Shown: positions 12,037 through 24,293 of the stretch, piece after piece | Position numbering within the stretch: position 1 is the stretch's first letter | How the letters are laid out: every line of letters starts with the position of its first letter | Source: Ulota crispa | Lineage: Eukaryota > Streptophyta > Bryopsida > Orthotrichales > Orthotrichaceae | Direction of reading: 5' to 3' | Length of the DNA: 64,000 nucleotides | NCBI GenBank assembly: GCA_963920765.1 | Contig: OY987244.1 | Coordinates: 17,836,358 to 17,900,357, forward strand | Made by a program: the position numbers and the translations under genes | The notes under the pieces: generated by a model | What the model was told of the DNA's origin: nothing | What the model saw: the letters and a program-made list of their open reading frames with translations, nothing else | Database searches by the model: none

Positions 12037-12397
12037 TCCTTTTTGACTATTCTATCACACTTATCAATATCTATAATATTAAAGTAGGTGTGAATCATGG
12101 GAAGAACATCAATAATTTGAAAATACTACTCAACTTAATAGTTGCTACTTTAAATTTGTTTTTTAGCTTTGGATCCCACTCATAGTATCAAATAAAAATC
12201 CAAATTTTGCTTAATTTAATTTATAATATTTTTAATTGATACAATGAGCAAGATTAGGAGTTAAAAAAAATTACAACTTCTATTTCAAGTTGAATTTTAG
12301 AATTAGTGAAGTTTTGCTTGTGGTTCACACCTACTTTAATATTGTGAATATTGGCCATATATAGTAGGTGTGGTAGAATAGTCAGAAAGGGGTGATA
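12032..12397. mobile_element. Foldback MITE next to the AT microsatellite
   Basis: TATCATCCTTTTTGACTATT on the left pairs with the right end, AATAGTCAGAAAGGGGTGATA. A second paired block is TAATATTAAAGTAGGTGTGAA and its inverse near 12325. The arms are imperfect and the right one has about 20 extra bases. The family is unassigned. The outer GGGGTGATACAT resembles termini of the MULE-like foldbacks, so the two may be related. Confidence 0.55.
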
Positions 12398-13020
12398 CAT
12401 GTATCCATTCCCAAAAATTGTTGGAATTTGAAACATCTTGCTCAAATACCTGCTAAATTTGGGGGAAAAAACTAATCATAATACATGAGAATATAAAGAT
12501 AGGGAAACACTTGATACATGCTTGTGAAAAATTGATTGAAACCGAGAAGAAATGCCAAATTTTAGCTGACAAAGCTAAAATTCCATCCCAAACTTTTAGG
12601 ACTCTCAAAAGTTCAAATTTATCCATTGGTGTTTTTACATATGTTATGGCTGTTGAAATGTAAACAAATAATTGATGGAAGTTTGCTAAGATTAGCTACA
12701 TTTGGGAACTCGGGCTTCCACGTCATCATGGATAGAATGTTCAGTTGCATTGCATACAGAGACTGTCTGTGGAATCAAACACTCATGTGGGCCATGTGCT
12801 TGAAACAGCCGGATTAAAGTAGATTCTGTGAGGACTTGCGAAAGTTGGGGGTGCTTAAAAAAGTGTTTCTTTTAAACCTTACGGTTGCTTTACAGTAGGT
12901 TTTGGGACTTGTGCATTAGAGTTAATTGGGAGTTGAACTTTTTGCATCCTCCTCCATTTTTTCAAGAATCAAGTGCGAACTTCTATGTTGGTCCCAAAAA
13001 CAACAAACAGTTCGTTATTG
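12398..13020. other. Intergenic DNA
   Basis: A 63-codon open frame (12626-12817) has no recognisable motif and no splice context. I see no other feature. Confidence 0.35.
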
Positions 13021-13431
13021 GGAATTGATATGTGTACCACACCCTTTCATTTGCTGTACCACACCCTGGGGTAAATTTTAGATTTTTACCATCAGAAAAC
13101 TGAATTTGAGAATTTGAAAATCAAATTTGGATTTAGAAACCGTGATTTAGTCTAAAACCACAAAAAAAAGTTGCAATTCAACAACATCCAATGAAAAAGC
13201 TTATCTTTTTTGCAAACAAAAGTAAAAGTAACACTTTCCTCCCTAGCTAAACTTTTTCATTGGGTGTTGTTGAATTGCAACTTTTTTTTATAGTTCTAAA
13301 CTAAATCATGGTCTCTAAGTCCAAATCTGAATTTCAAATTCTCAAATTCAACTTTTTGATGGTAGAAATCTAAAATGTACTATGAGGTGTGGTATAGTAG
13401 TTGAAAGAGTTTGGTACACATATCAATTCTC
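13021..13431. mobile_element. MULE-like foldback MITE, copy B, with 9-bp target duplication
   Basis: The ends are GGAATTGATATGTGTACC and GGTACACATATCAATTC. Interior arms match copies A, C and D. Flanks are TTCGTTATT on the left and TTTGTTATT on the right, eight of nine bases identical. That is the 9-bp duplication expected for Mutator-like transposition. Confidence 0.7.
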
Positions 13432-16089
13432 TTTGTTATTGCAAACTTATTTTTAATTTTCAAGTTTTATGATTCTAAAGTAGTACGGAAGTTTGGTTCA
13501 AGTATGTTGACCCAAGATGAAAAAGTTTAAATGTTCCATGGAGGAGGATGCCAAGGAAAAGTTAGATGTCAACCACCAAAATATCACATTTTGAAGTTTT
13601 TGAAATTGAATTTAGATTTGGAGACTTTGATTTTGATGATAGTTGCATAAGGACATAAATTGACCAATTCCAATTTCAAATATAAGGGCAAATTCTCATT
13701 TTTTCTTCTTGTTCATTAAAAAGTTGGAGCCTTTCCACCTATTGTAAAGAAGGGGGTTCTTGAAAAAGATGGAGGTAGGCCATAGGCATTAAGAGCCTCA
13801 GCTCATGATTAACTCTAAAACTTGCTAGATTTTGGAGCGCAAGCTTGTCTCAATCTACGCCTACTAGATTTTGGAAATCAACTTCAAATCCTTTACATCC
13901 TAAATACAAAGTAAACTTTGAAAATATATTAAAATTAGTGGGTTGTTTGAAAGGTAACATTTGACACAATTCAAACTTAACAAATCGATTTCACCTTGAA
14001 ATGAAAGGTCAATTTTGAAGTTTTGAGGTTGATGTTAAAGCTAGCATAAAATAGTCATTCTAACACAACGGTGCTTGGTTAGCATCAACACTTTGGGTTA
14101 GTAAAAAGTGTTGATCTTATCCAAGCATTGATCATAAACAAACACTCCATTTGTATTACTTTCCCTAGTTATAAGGGTAGCAATTTTGGAGGTGCTTTTC
14201 CACCCATGTTTTTGGTACACTAACCAAGCGCCTTTCTAACTAAGGAGTCAAAATGGGAATTGATGAAATGAAAACATTGACCATATGCAAGCACTTGACC
14301 TTAACCAAGCTCATAATACATACTTTTGAGCAAAAAGGGAGTGAAGTTGTGAGCTTATCCAATTGTTGTTTTTACAAATATTGACTCTAACCAAACACCA
14401 CTGCATCAAATAATAACTTTTGATACTTTACACAACAACATGGAACTAGCCCTATTTCGCTTCCACAATCCTCTTCTTTCAATTTTTCAAACCTTGGGAT
14501 TAATATAGCCTCAACATTTTGCCCTCCATTTCTTTACTATAAGAGAAAAGGCTTTTATTCTAATTGTCTTCTGATTAATACTTGAAGTTATTATATGGCA
14601 CAACATGGGCTAGAATTTTGGTTTAAACGGCCCTAAGATTGGTGGCTTGGATTCTTGAGTGCAAATCGACCCTTAATTCCTTGAAGACCTTGAACCTTAT
14701 GCATATTTTGAACACTGAACAAATGTAAGCAAGTTCCATGGTTGTCGGAATTTTATTTATTTACTTCTCCGATGTTATTAGATTTTTGTGTTGATTTTTA
14801 CCATTTATGAAAAATGTCCAAACAAAAGAAAGACTTTAACAATATTCAATGTATCAATTACTACACGTATGTTTCACTTCGTCAGTAAAGTTGTCCCCTG
14901 AGACCACTTTCGTCATTGCATACACTTAGGTCCATTGGACTATATCAAAAAAGAATACCATAAACTACAATTTGAAGAACATTTCAATGCTTGCTGATAA
15001 ATTCAATAAAATAAAATGTATGCTGTTACAAATGGTCAAGACAGAAACATATGGGACATATAGGTTTGAAAAGAGGAGCTGCAAGCCGCTTTTCAATTAT
15101 TGCGCAGTTGAAGGGCCGACATCTTTGAATGTGAATAAAACCATCAGTTGTGTGAAATTTGTCCAAAATCTGGAAACCCAAGAATTTCTCTTACACAAAT
15201 GGTGAATACATTCTTAGTAATTCTAACTCCAAGTTCATATTTTTTGCAAAATTTCCCACCAATTGCAAATTCAAAATGTAAAATCAAGACTCATATTGTG
15301 GTAGATGAGTCCAAAAGTAGACAAATCTTCTCATTCATTGATCAAATAATTTGCAATAAAGAACCTAAACTATGGGTACACACGTATATACAGTATATAA
15401 ACATGTGTGTATATATGTGTATGTAGACTATATATATAAGTATATTGCAATGCTTTGATACGTGTGACTTTTCTATGTTAGTTTATACCCACTCTTTCCC
15501 TACCCTTTCCTCTCCCTCCCCCTTCCCTCCCAATGCTATAAGAGTTTCAAACTTATAATGCTTTCAAATATTGAATTTGAAAATCTAATGAATTTACACA
15601 ACTCCAATGATTTTTCACCCTATAATTGGGCGCCTTTTCCTCTCCCTTTGTGACGTTTCATCCTCCCTTTTGATGCCTTTTCTTCTTCTTTTCTCTTTTT
15701 CTATTATAACTTGTGGTGTTAATAGAGAATTATGGCATGACACTCATGATATCATGAGACAAACATCATAATATGAGACAGACACACCGGGCTTTATAGT
15801 ATAGATGTATATGTATAATTCATGTCACTTTTTGTATCATAAATTCCATTTTTGGAGGGTGCATCAATTGAATCTTAGGTCTACATATATCACTCTTGTT
15901 GCCTCCTGCAACCTCTCTACGGACGGATCACCGTGGCTTGCCCTGCTTATAGCAGTCTACAGTGTTTTGCACATGAACACCACTAGTATTGCTTCAAAAA
16001 ATTGGAAAAGTCAATAGTGCATGGTGCCCTCATGAAAATTGTAAGAAGGGCAGCTTGCACAGGTAAAAATCAACGTTGTATATGATTGC
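13432..16089. other. 2.7 kb of AT-rich intergenic DNA
   Basis: I find no supportable gene. Local features are a TA/GT-rich microsatellite-like stretch at 15370-15445 and C/T-rich DNA at 15485-15700. A slightly GC-richer 100 bp near 15895-15990 is open in one frame but has no recognisable product. Confidence 0.4.
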
Positions 16090-16449
16090 TACAAATGGCT
16101 AAAAAATGAGTCATTTCTTCCTGAATGACTGTATCATGACTAGTCTCATTTGGTTGCAATTTAGTCATTATTTAGTTGTTTAATAGTCTTTGTCATTTAG
16201 TCATTTAGGACATTACAGTATCTCATCCTTTACGTCATGCGGGCTTTGTCTTTATCGGGGAGAAAGAATTGTTCTCTCTTTCAAGAATCCAGCTACACAT
16301 TCTTTCCTAAAAGCATTTAAATTTTCCCAATTCCCAATGGTGCCATTATGTTTCCATTGATAGAATCAAACTATCCTGTGCAACGTGTCTTGATATGAGT
16401 AATTGTTTTATAAAATCCACATTTGTTATCACAACATCAATCCACATAC

Positions 16450-16585
16450 AATAACGGATAAGTGATAACATAGTTCTCATTTAGTCATATATTAGTAATG
16501 GATAAGTGGCCACATAATTCTCATTTAGTCATGTATCAATAACGGATAAATGAGCACATAGTTTTCATTAGTCATGTATTAGTTG
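16450..16585 (+). repeat. About 45-bp unit, three imperfect copies
   Basis: The unit runs roughly AATAACGGATAAGTG followed by a CACATAGTTCTCATTTAGTC block and ATGTATTAG. The three copies differ at several positions each. Confidence 0.6.
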
Positions 16586-17195
16586 TTTGTTAGTTTTGAA
16601 TCAAGGTGCCATGGCTTCAATGAGCACATACATTCATTTTGTAGTGCTTGGTTAGTCGTTTTCTAATTGTATTATACTATTTGGATTTAGAAAATAGTAA
16701 GTTATGCTAAACTAACATAGTCGTTTGCACATTCCACTTAGTCATATTTTAATTGTCACTTAGTCATATTTTAGTTGTTCTTAAACTGATTACTGTTTGG
16801 TTTTGGATATTTAGGATTTGGGATAACTGCTTGTTGTGTAGAAATAGTGCAGTTTAGTTGTAATGGTAGCAGGTAGTTCTATATTAGTCACCACATAGTC
16901 GTCATTTTTATTTCCAATGTTGACAATTTAATTATTATAAAGTAGTCTCATCCCAGTCACTATAGAGTGGAGTTGAAGCAACTTGAAGTGACGACATAGT
17001 TGTCATATAGTCACACAAGGTTTGGAGTTCATAATGCAATAACTCCTCAAATAGAATACAATCACCAACCATTCACAAAAGCATACAAAATTCAGTCACA
17101 AACTAGTCACAAATGCAGACATCATTTAGACATAACAATGTTACAATGTAGTCTAACCACACAATGAAACAGATGTTAACATTATAATCACAATA

Positions 17196-17261
17196 CAGTC
17201 ATTATACATTCCATATGAAGTCCCATTACAGTCATTATACATTCCATATGAAGTCCCATTA
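17196..17261 (+). repeat. 33-bp direct duplication
   Basis: Two adjacent copies of a unit starting CAGTCATTATACATTCCAT and ending AAGTCCCATTA are essentially identical. Confidence 0.8.
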
Positions 17262-17565
17262 CAGTCACGATATAATCACAATTTGGTTGCAATGCAGTTT
17301 AGCAATAGTCGCCATGCAATCACGATCTAGTTGATTCACGGTTGCTATTCAGTTACAATTCAGTGCAGACTCTATATAAAATTTAGATATATGGTTCAAG
17401 GTTTTCAAAACCTCAAAGTGTATCCACTGCTTATTTAGCACTCACAAACTATCCTACACACTGCTTTTAAACCCAGTTAACATCATTTGCACATGCTTGC
17501 AATTTCAGCAATTTCAAATAAAAAATGAAAGCACAACCTAAAAATGAGTTACAATGTTGTAGCGG

Positions 17566-18025
17566 GCAAAGCCAACAAACCTTGAAGTGTGCAAAGCAAA
17601 CAAACCTTGAAGTGTGCAAAGCAAACAAACCTTGAAGTGTGCAAAGCAAACAAACCTTGACAAGTGCGCAAAGCAAACAAACCTTGAAGTGTGCAAAGCA
17701 AACAAACCTTGACAAGTGCGCAAAGCAAACAAACTTGCAAAGAACATAGAGCCAACAAAACCAGAGAAGTGCACAAAGCCAACAAACCTTAACAAGTGTG
17801 CAAAGCCAACAAACTTTGACAAGTGCGCAAAGCAAATAAACTTGAGAAAAGTGCGGAGCAAGCAAATTTAAGGAAAAGTGAAGAGCAAACAAACCTGAGA
17901 TTGAAGAGCGTGAAGCAAGCAAACCTAAGAAAAGTGAGGAGTAAGCAAACCTAAGAAGAGCAAAAAAGCCAACAAACCTTAACAAGTGTACATTGTCAAC
18001 AAACTCTCTAAAGAGCACAGAGCCA
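17566..18025. repeat. Minisatellite with units of about 25 bp
   Basis: The unit is GCAAACAAACCTTGAAGTGT plus GCAAA, nearly perfect at the left (17570-17720) and increasingly diverged to the right. Unit lengths run from about 24 to 27 bases. Because 25 is not a multiple of three, the array is open in all three minus frames, producing Cys/Leu/Phe-rich open frames of up to 183 codons. I regard these as non-coding. Confidence 0.85.
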
Positions 18026-18885
18026 GCAAATCAAGTCCACAAGACTAAACCCTAAACTTAAAGGTGGCGGTTGCATCTTCACCTTACAAACTATCAACCC
18101 TAATCTCAATCAAGGGTCCAAACTGACTCGAAAACTACAACTTGATTTTTGGAGTGAATACTATTAAAACTTAGAAAAATTATTTTTTTTGCAAATTTAA
18201 CATTCACAATGTGTTTGAAACATAAATTTGCTTCAAAATGAACTATTTACATGCTAAAATTATTGTAAAGCATTAGAAACAATTTTTTTTGCAAATTTTA
18301 AAGTTTTAAATTCTAATATTTGAATGTAATATTATTATTACTATTTAATTGATATCTTTTTAATTTTTTTTTACTTCTATCTTTAAAAAATAATAAAATT
18401 CATGATAAAAATTATATATGTATTTATGAAACATTATTTTTTAAGCTTTCAAAGAGCTTTAATTATAGTTTTTAAATTGTTGATTATTATTATTATAATC
18501 ATAATAACAATAACATTAATAATAATAATTTATTGAATGTATGACTCAAATACAACTAATATATGACTAACACATGTTTGGAGAAGATTATAGTGATCTA
18601 ACTACAACTCTTGTAAAACTAGAATACGACTAAACTCCTAAACTTACAATTTAATGAGCTAACCAAACTACAACCCTTTCAAATAGTTGGTTGGAATTGA
18701 AATATGTAGAGCAAGACCTTTCTAGTTTTGAAAACCACAATAAGTGGGCCCAAAAAGAAAATTGCACCATAAATCCCCAAATTAATTTGCTCAAATTATA
18801 TTCTAATAATAATAGTAGAAGAAAAAAAAACCCATGAACTTCTAAGTGACAACAAATACATGACTATAATTGGGTTCTTCTGTAA

Positions 18886-19116
18886 TGTAATCAATATGTA
18901 GTCATTTTGTAGTCATTATGTAATCATTTTGTAATCATTTTGTAGTCATTTTGTAGTCATTATGTAGTCATTTTATAGTCAGTTTGTAGTCCTTTTGTAG
19001 TCATTTTGTAGTCCTTGTGTAGTCCTTTTGTAGTCATTTTGTAGTCATTTTGTAGTCCTTTTGTAGTCCTTTTGTAGTCCTTTTGTAGTCATTATGTACT
19101 TATTATGTAGTCATTT
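18886..19116 (+). repeat. 11-bp tandem array, TAGTCATTTTG
   Basis: About 21 units, with the commonest variants TAGTCATTTTG, TAGTCATTATG and TAGTCCTTTTG. The unit is the same motif that is scattered through the surrounding tract, so the array probably arose by local amplification of it. Confidence 0.9.
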
Positions 19117-20548
19117 AAATGATGTGGCGACATATTGTCTATGACCACTTTTCTTTAACTCCCATTAAATCCAAAACCCCTAGACCCTAAATCCTAAATC
19201 CTAGAACATTCCTTGCTCCTCACCCATGACCCATGAAATAAGATCAAATCCTAATTAGGAAATTAATGCAATAGAAAGAACAATATTAACTTAGCACAAG
19301 AGGCAAAACCATATAGAAGTCATTTATTAATCTTCAATTAGTTGTACATAAAAATCACATGAAAGTCATTTATTAGTCATGGATTAGTCACACATTAGTA
19401 AGTATAGAACTAGTACCTAGCAACGTCCAACCCTACGCTGTTTATTCCCCTAACAACTTCATTAACCTACTTACTCAAAACCAATTTAATTATAGAAGTC
19501 ATATCCTAGTAGTAGACTAGTAGTACCACAAAACGTGCTAAACAACTAAAAAATGATTGCTGCAATAGTGTGTGTTCACATAGTCTCAAGAAAACAAGAA
19601 AGAGCTAAAAATAATGCTACCGGGCAGTCCCAAAATTTTGAGAGAGAATTGTGAAAGAAATGTTTCTGCATGAAAATGATGTGGAATGAAAGTTGTAACT
19701 CTTTAGTAGTTCATTAGTAACACCTTAGTAGTACTATTGACTCATGTTTTGGGCATACAACTAAACCACAACCCTAGCTAAAAGATGCCAGACACAACAA
19801 CAACCTCATCCGCTTATGGATGTGAATGTACTTACAAATTTAGGAGAATACAATTTTGTGGAGAGTTTTAGATGAATTGTTCAAAAGAATGACTAAAGAA
19901 CAACTATCTCAATGTCAGTCATTTTTTTGTCATATCATAATTGTTTTACAGTCATTTAGGACACCCAGTCATAAAACAGGCGGTCGTATAGGACAATATT
20001 TTTTACCTGTGTTGGGAGCTAACGCCATGTTTCTAAATCTTATTACAATTTGGGCTACAAAAAAAATGCATTTCAAGAGGTAATTTTTTGTCTTCCATGA
20101 TGGACCATGTATTTATGATCACTTCTGAAAACAATAAGATAAAAAACGACTTTTTTCTGAATCACAATATCTTTTTTCAGAACCGGAGGACGGGGTTAAA
20201 GATTCCACTTGCATTTGTTTCATAAGAATTTGCCAAAATACAAATATAATTGTTTATTTCGTCTTGCATGGCACAAGAGCCAATAGATGTTTAGTTCACT
20301 AATCTTAGTACAACCATCCAATCATGAGTGTCCCAATTTGCATTACTTACCTTGCCACCAAATGTTGGACATCTTGCCTGGAACCGCGAGCTACATTATG
20401 TATAGGACAGCAACATGCAATAAGGAAATCATGACTTTCACTTAATTTAATTTTTCTTCTCTTCCCGAGCTTTTAAACTACCCGTACTTTGTGGTATCTC
20501 TATTCCTCCATATGTGAGCAAAATTGGCAAAATCGCGCACTAAGGTAG

Positions 20549-20678
20549 GTATACCCATTCCCAACCATGTATTTGATTTCATCACTATACATGTGTTTAA
20601 AGTGGTCATTTCAATTCTAAAATGATCACCTTGGATACATAGTGATGAAATTGAGTATATGGTTGGGAAGGGGTATAC
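20549..20678. mobile_element. 130-bp foldback MITE
   Basis: GTATACCCATTCCCAACCAT on the left is the reverse complement, with few mismatches, of ATGGTTGGGAAGGGGTATAC on the right. A second pairing block contains CATCACTAT and ATAGTGATG. The family is unassigned. Confidence 0.65.
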
Positions 20679-20835
20679 ATATCTTTAAAGACAATCCAAC
20701 GGTGATTTTTTTAGTGAATACAAGGCAAGTTATTTGAAGGAAATTAAGGGATTTGAAAAGATAGAGACAAGCTTTTATGTATAGTACTTGAGAAATCCAC
20801 TTTGGCAGTACTTCTAGTGCCTGAGTCCAAAAAAG

Positions 20836-21751
20836 TTAACCCTTTAAGGACCACGCGACCATATTTTGGTCGCTAGGAGTGGTTTTTGGCCTGTAGGTTG
20901 AAATTGCTCAAAAATTTGGAATTTGGTCTTAAAGAACACATGTGATCACAAGAATCTTGTGTCAATCTAAAAAAATAACAATGCAATTGGGTATGTGAGT
21001 TGACAAATAATGATGTTTATACATGATGGCTTCAAAATATGTATCCATTTTTTTGTCAAAGATGGATCAAAGCAACAACACAATACATCAAACATCCAAG
21101 AAGAATGTCAAATTTCAATTGCACATTTCTAAAAAAAATTCAAGCTGCGTAAGAATATGCTTGTATTGTTTTCATATATGGTAGTAGTATAAATGTAGTA
21201 TTTGAAGATCTACTGAAATAGTGTTGTCATTTTGGCTTTAAAATTTGTCATCTTACATTTAAGGCCAATTCTTGATTGTTTTCACCAATCAGATTTTCCA
21301 TAACAATTATCAGACTTCTTGTAGAATTGTTTTAGGGTAGCAAAGAAAATGGGATTTTTGACCCTTTTTGTCCACTTAGCTATACTTTGTGATTGCTATT
21401 TTTGTCTATTTTGTGTGAAACTAGTATTGTTGGAAAGGTGGGAAACCTTCCTTTCTAGAAATGTAAGGTACTTTTCAATCAAAGCTTGCATGAAGCACTA
21501 ACATTCAAAACCACACAAGCATGAAACACTAAAGATTTTCAACATACGGCTTGCTCAATCATTATAATGTTTCACCTCCAACGATAGATCTAGCTAAAAT
21601 TTTGGTGCTTTAAAGTGAACAAGGTGTACTTCTCATTTGTACGGTTAGATGACTAAAAATGGATCCATATTTGAGTTAGTTACACATCTAAGCTTACAGC
21701 CCCTGTTTTTAGTGGATTTTGTGAAAATGGGTGTGGTCCTTGAAGGGTTGA
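20836..21751. mobile_element. TTAA-flanked element, 908-bp core
   Basis: The left end is TTAA-CCCTTTAAGGACCACG. The right end is GTGGTCCTTGAAGGG followed by TTGA, one base off the expected TTAA. The core is 20840-21747. It is AT-rich and non-coding, and it sits about 145 bp from the next family member. Confidence 0.65.
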
Positions 21752-21896
21752 CATAATTATTAAACCGAGACTATTTGAGCAACAGAATTTACTTTTATTG
21801 GTATCTTGCAACTTATGTTTCTCACAATGTGACTAGTATTTTGTATAAATACTCTTTTTGGAAATGCCTTGGTTAAAGAATTATACTTATCAAGCA

Positions 21897-22707
21897 TTAA
21901 CCCTTGAGTGCCCAAGGTTTCCAAATAAGACAGGTATGGGTGATTGCAAGAAGCACTTCACAATTTTGTCTCAAACACCAATAGCACTCGTAGTACTAGT
22001 AGTACTACCAAGCTTTTGGAATAATTTTTTTTAAATAAAATAAAATATGGACAATTTGTAAAGCACTTAAAATAGCATACTCATGAAAATTGAGACCTAT
22101 AAATTTTTTATTCTAAAAGTTAGGCGCAAAACAAAGTCACCAACAAAAAGTCAATTTCTTTCTTTCTTTTTAGAAAATAGTGAAATTGTTCAAAAAAATA
22201 AAATAAAAATTGGCCATTTGAGAACCTATTAAACACATTGACATGGTACAATTGCTTTGCTGAGGAACTTCTTTGTATTTTGCCAACAAAGGGGGATAGG
22301 ATGCCCACTTTGAGACAATGTAGATGCCATGGAATTTATAATTTTGCAAAACCCTTCTACAAATGCGTGTAAGCATGCTCCATAAACAACATCCTTGATT
22401 TGTAACCCTAGAAAAGCTTTTTTGGACCCAAAATAGTACTAAAAACCTCCGTAATGGCCAAGGTACACACCTATTTGGGGGCTGTTTAAAAATAGTAAAA
22501 TAATTTAAAAAAAATTGCAAAAATTACTAAAGGTTTGTTACTATGATATGTACCCTCTTCTAAAATTTCAGCTCAAAAGAACTTGCTGTGCAAAAGTTAC
22601 AAGCCAAAAAGCACTTGTGAGGTGAAGGGGACAAAAAATAGTACAAGCGTTTCTTGCAATCACCTGTATTGAGACCATTTTGATTTGCTTGGGCACTTAG
22701 GGGTTAA
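21897..22707. mobile_element. TTAA-flanked element, 803-bp core, TGCCCAAG subtype
   Basis: The ends are TTAA-CCCTTGAGTGCCCAAG and CTTGGGCACTTAGGGG-TTAA. The core is 21901-22703. The subterminal TGCCCAAG replaces the GGACCA of the 7-11 kb copies and recurs at 30673 and, as TGCCCAA, at 53173, defining a second subtype. Minus-strand open frames inside (22120-22520) have no recognisable product. Confidence 0.7.
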
Positions 22708-22770
22708 GGAGTTTAGATTACAAACACCTCCTACAAATAGTAAGTCACATTGCTCACACAGCTTCTCTAA

Positions 22771-23788
22771 TGTATAGTACCCTAAAGAAAGCATATGTGA
22801 TTCCTCTCATGGCTTTAAAGAAGTTTGTATAACAAACACTACAATTGGGATTTTATTCTCATGCTATTATTATCTCATCCTCATGCAATCCCAATCAAGC
22901 ATGCCATATTACAGCTACCAAAAATCAAAATCCTACTTTTGGTGAATTATTTTAATTAAAATTATTTGTTTTACATAATAATTGGTTAAAAAATAAATGT
23001 GATGAATTTTTGAGATTTGACTGCATAGATGTGTAGGAAACATTCATATCACTAGAAGAAATCTTGCAATAAACGATTGGTTCACCACAACTGTAAATGT
23101 CCTAAACAACTGTAATTGAGTTATTGTATAGTTGTTTAGGACATTGCAGTCGTTGTGAATCAGTTGTTTGGGACAACTTTTTCTTCTAGTGTATGCACAT
23201 CTTTCTTTTTAAATAACATCCTCAAAAAGTTTCAAAATTTATTCTATAGTGATTTTAATGCTAGGGTGAGCTGGACCAAATTTAGTAAAATAGATACTTC
23301 TATTTTTTAATTAGCTTTTGGCATTGTAAATAGACTCTCATGCTCAAAGATATAAACTTAGTCACAATATATGAGTCAAATAGAAAAATCTAATTACCAT
23401 AAAAAAAATTACATCTTACTAAATTTGGTCAAGTTCACCCTAGCATTAAAATCACTATAGAATAAATTTTGAAACTTTTTGAAGATGTTGGTTAAAAGGA
23501 AAGATGTGCATATGGATGTTTCCTACATATCCATGTAGTCAAATCTCAAATATTCATCACATTTGTTTTTTAATCAATTATTATGTAAAACATTAAATTT
23601 TAATTAAAATAATTCACCAAAAGTAGGATTTTGATTTTGGTAGCCGTAATTTGGTATGCTTGATTGGGATTGCATGAGGATGAGATAATGATAACATGAG
23701 AATAAAATGCCAATTGTAGTGTTTGTTATACAAACTTCTTTGAAAGCCATGAGAGGGATTACATATGCTTTTTTTAGGGTACTATACA
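22771..23788. mobile_element. Long palindromic transposon, about 1 kb
   Basis: TGTATAGTACCCTAAA on the left matches the inverse of the right end at 23777-23788, and the arms stay complementary for about 280 bp and beyond (blocks CAATCCCAATCAAGCATGCC and ATGTGTAGGAAACAT). Copies of the same family lie at 33150-33815 and, more distantly, 33821-34652. The left arm contains the nested 142-bp element at 23050. The superfamily is unassigned. Confidence 0.65.
23050..23191. mobile_element. CACTA-type MITE, 142 bp, with TAT target duplication
   Basis: The termini CACTAGAAGAAA and TTCTTCTAGTG are exact inverse over 11 bases and begin with CACTA. TAT flanks both sides (23047-23049, 23192-23194), the 3-bp duplication expected for CACTA elements. 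An internal inverted repeat carries the GTCCTAAACAACTG motif and its inverse. The opposite arm of the host palindrome holds the intact empty site near 23505. Confidence 0.85.
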
Positions 23789-23837
23789 ATATTGTACATG
23801 GGAGGCAAAAATAACCTTGCGGCAATGTTGCAGCTTT

Positions 23838-24155
23838 TAAGGTAGCAACACCCATAGCCATCATTGTACCCATAACCATCACCTCAAAAATCTTGAAAAA
23901 TTTGTGGAAGTGAATAGATGTAATTACAAGGATGTACTACATGTGAACATGAAACCTTAATGTTGGTATTAGGTGCAATTGCAAATGGCTCTTTAAAAAT
24001 TCACAACTTGTTTTTGCAATACCCAAATGATACATTCATAAGTGAAAACTCATCATTTTTCTCTTGCTAATAAGATCCTGTAATTTGCTAGATGTTCATT
24101 AATAATCATCATGTTCACAACCCTTAATTTGACAATTATGGGTGCTACTACCTTA
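23838..24155. mobile_element. TA-flanked foldback MITE, AGGTAGC family, copy 2
   Basis: The ends are AGGTAGCAACACCCATAG and TTATGGGTGCTACTACCT with TA on each side. The core is 23840-24153. The interior is the inverse of copy 1 at 5062, with shared blocks ACATGTGAACATGAAACC and ATTAGGTGCAATTGCAA. Confidence 0.7.
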
Positions 24156-24293
24156 TTGCAAAATCTAGCAATTCGCTTCTCAAACTTTCAAGATTGTCAA
24201 AGCATTGCCACCATCAAGGGCTCAACTCCTCACAATAGGACTTTGCTGCAAAGAATGGAGCAAGGAAGAAGAGGTCGGGCTAAGGTAGAAGGC

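Larger units (their letters stand above)
16090..19960. repeat. 3.9-kb tract saturated with AGTCA/TAGTCATT motifs
   Basis: Dozens of copies of TAGTCATT, CAGTCA or their variants occur, spaced irregularly outside the tandem blocks. TCATTTAGGACATTACAG occurs near 16200 and a variant recurs near 19955 in the same direction. Plant CACTA and some other large DNA transposons carry arrays of short subterminal motifs, so this could be a degenerate non-autonomous member. I could not fix terminal repeats or a target duplication. I saw no transposase. Confidence 0.45.

Noticed and set aside
11849-12185. Open frames with long Ile-Tyr repeats
   Set aside because: They are read through the (AT)28 microsatellite.
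15895-15990. GC-richer open patch as a gene fragment
   Set aside because: It is too short and matches no family I recognise.
17467-18018. 183-codon Cys/Leu/Phe-rich minus-strand open frame
   Set aside because: It is the translation of a 25-bp minisatellite that is open in all frames.
19165-19205. Degenerate AAACCCTAAATCCTAA-like run as interstitial telomere
   Set aside because: It has only two or three imperfect units, too few to support a telomeric tract.
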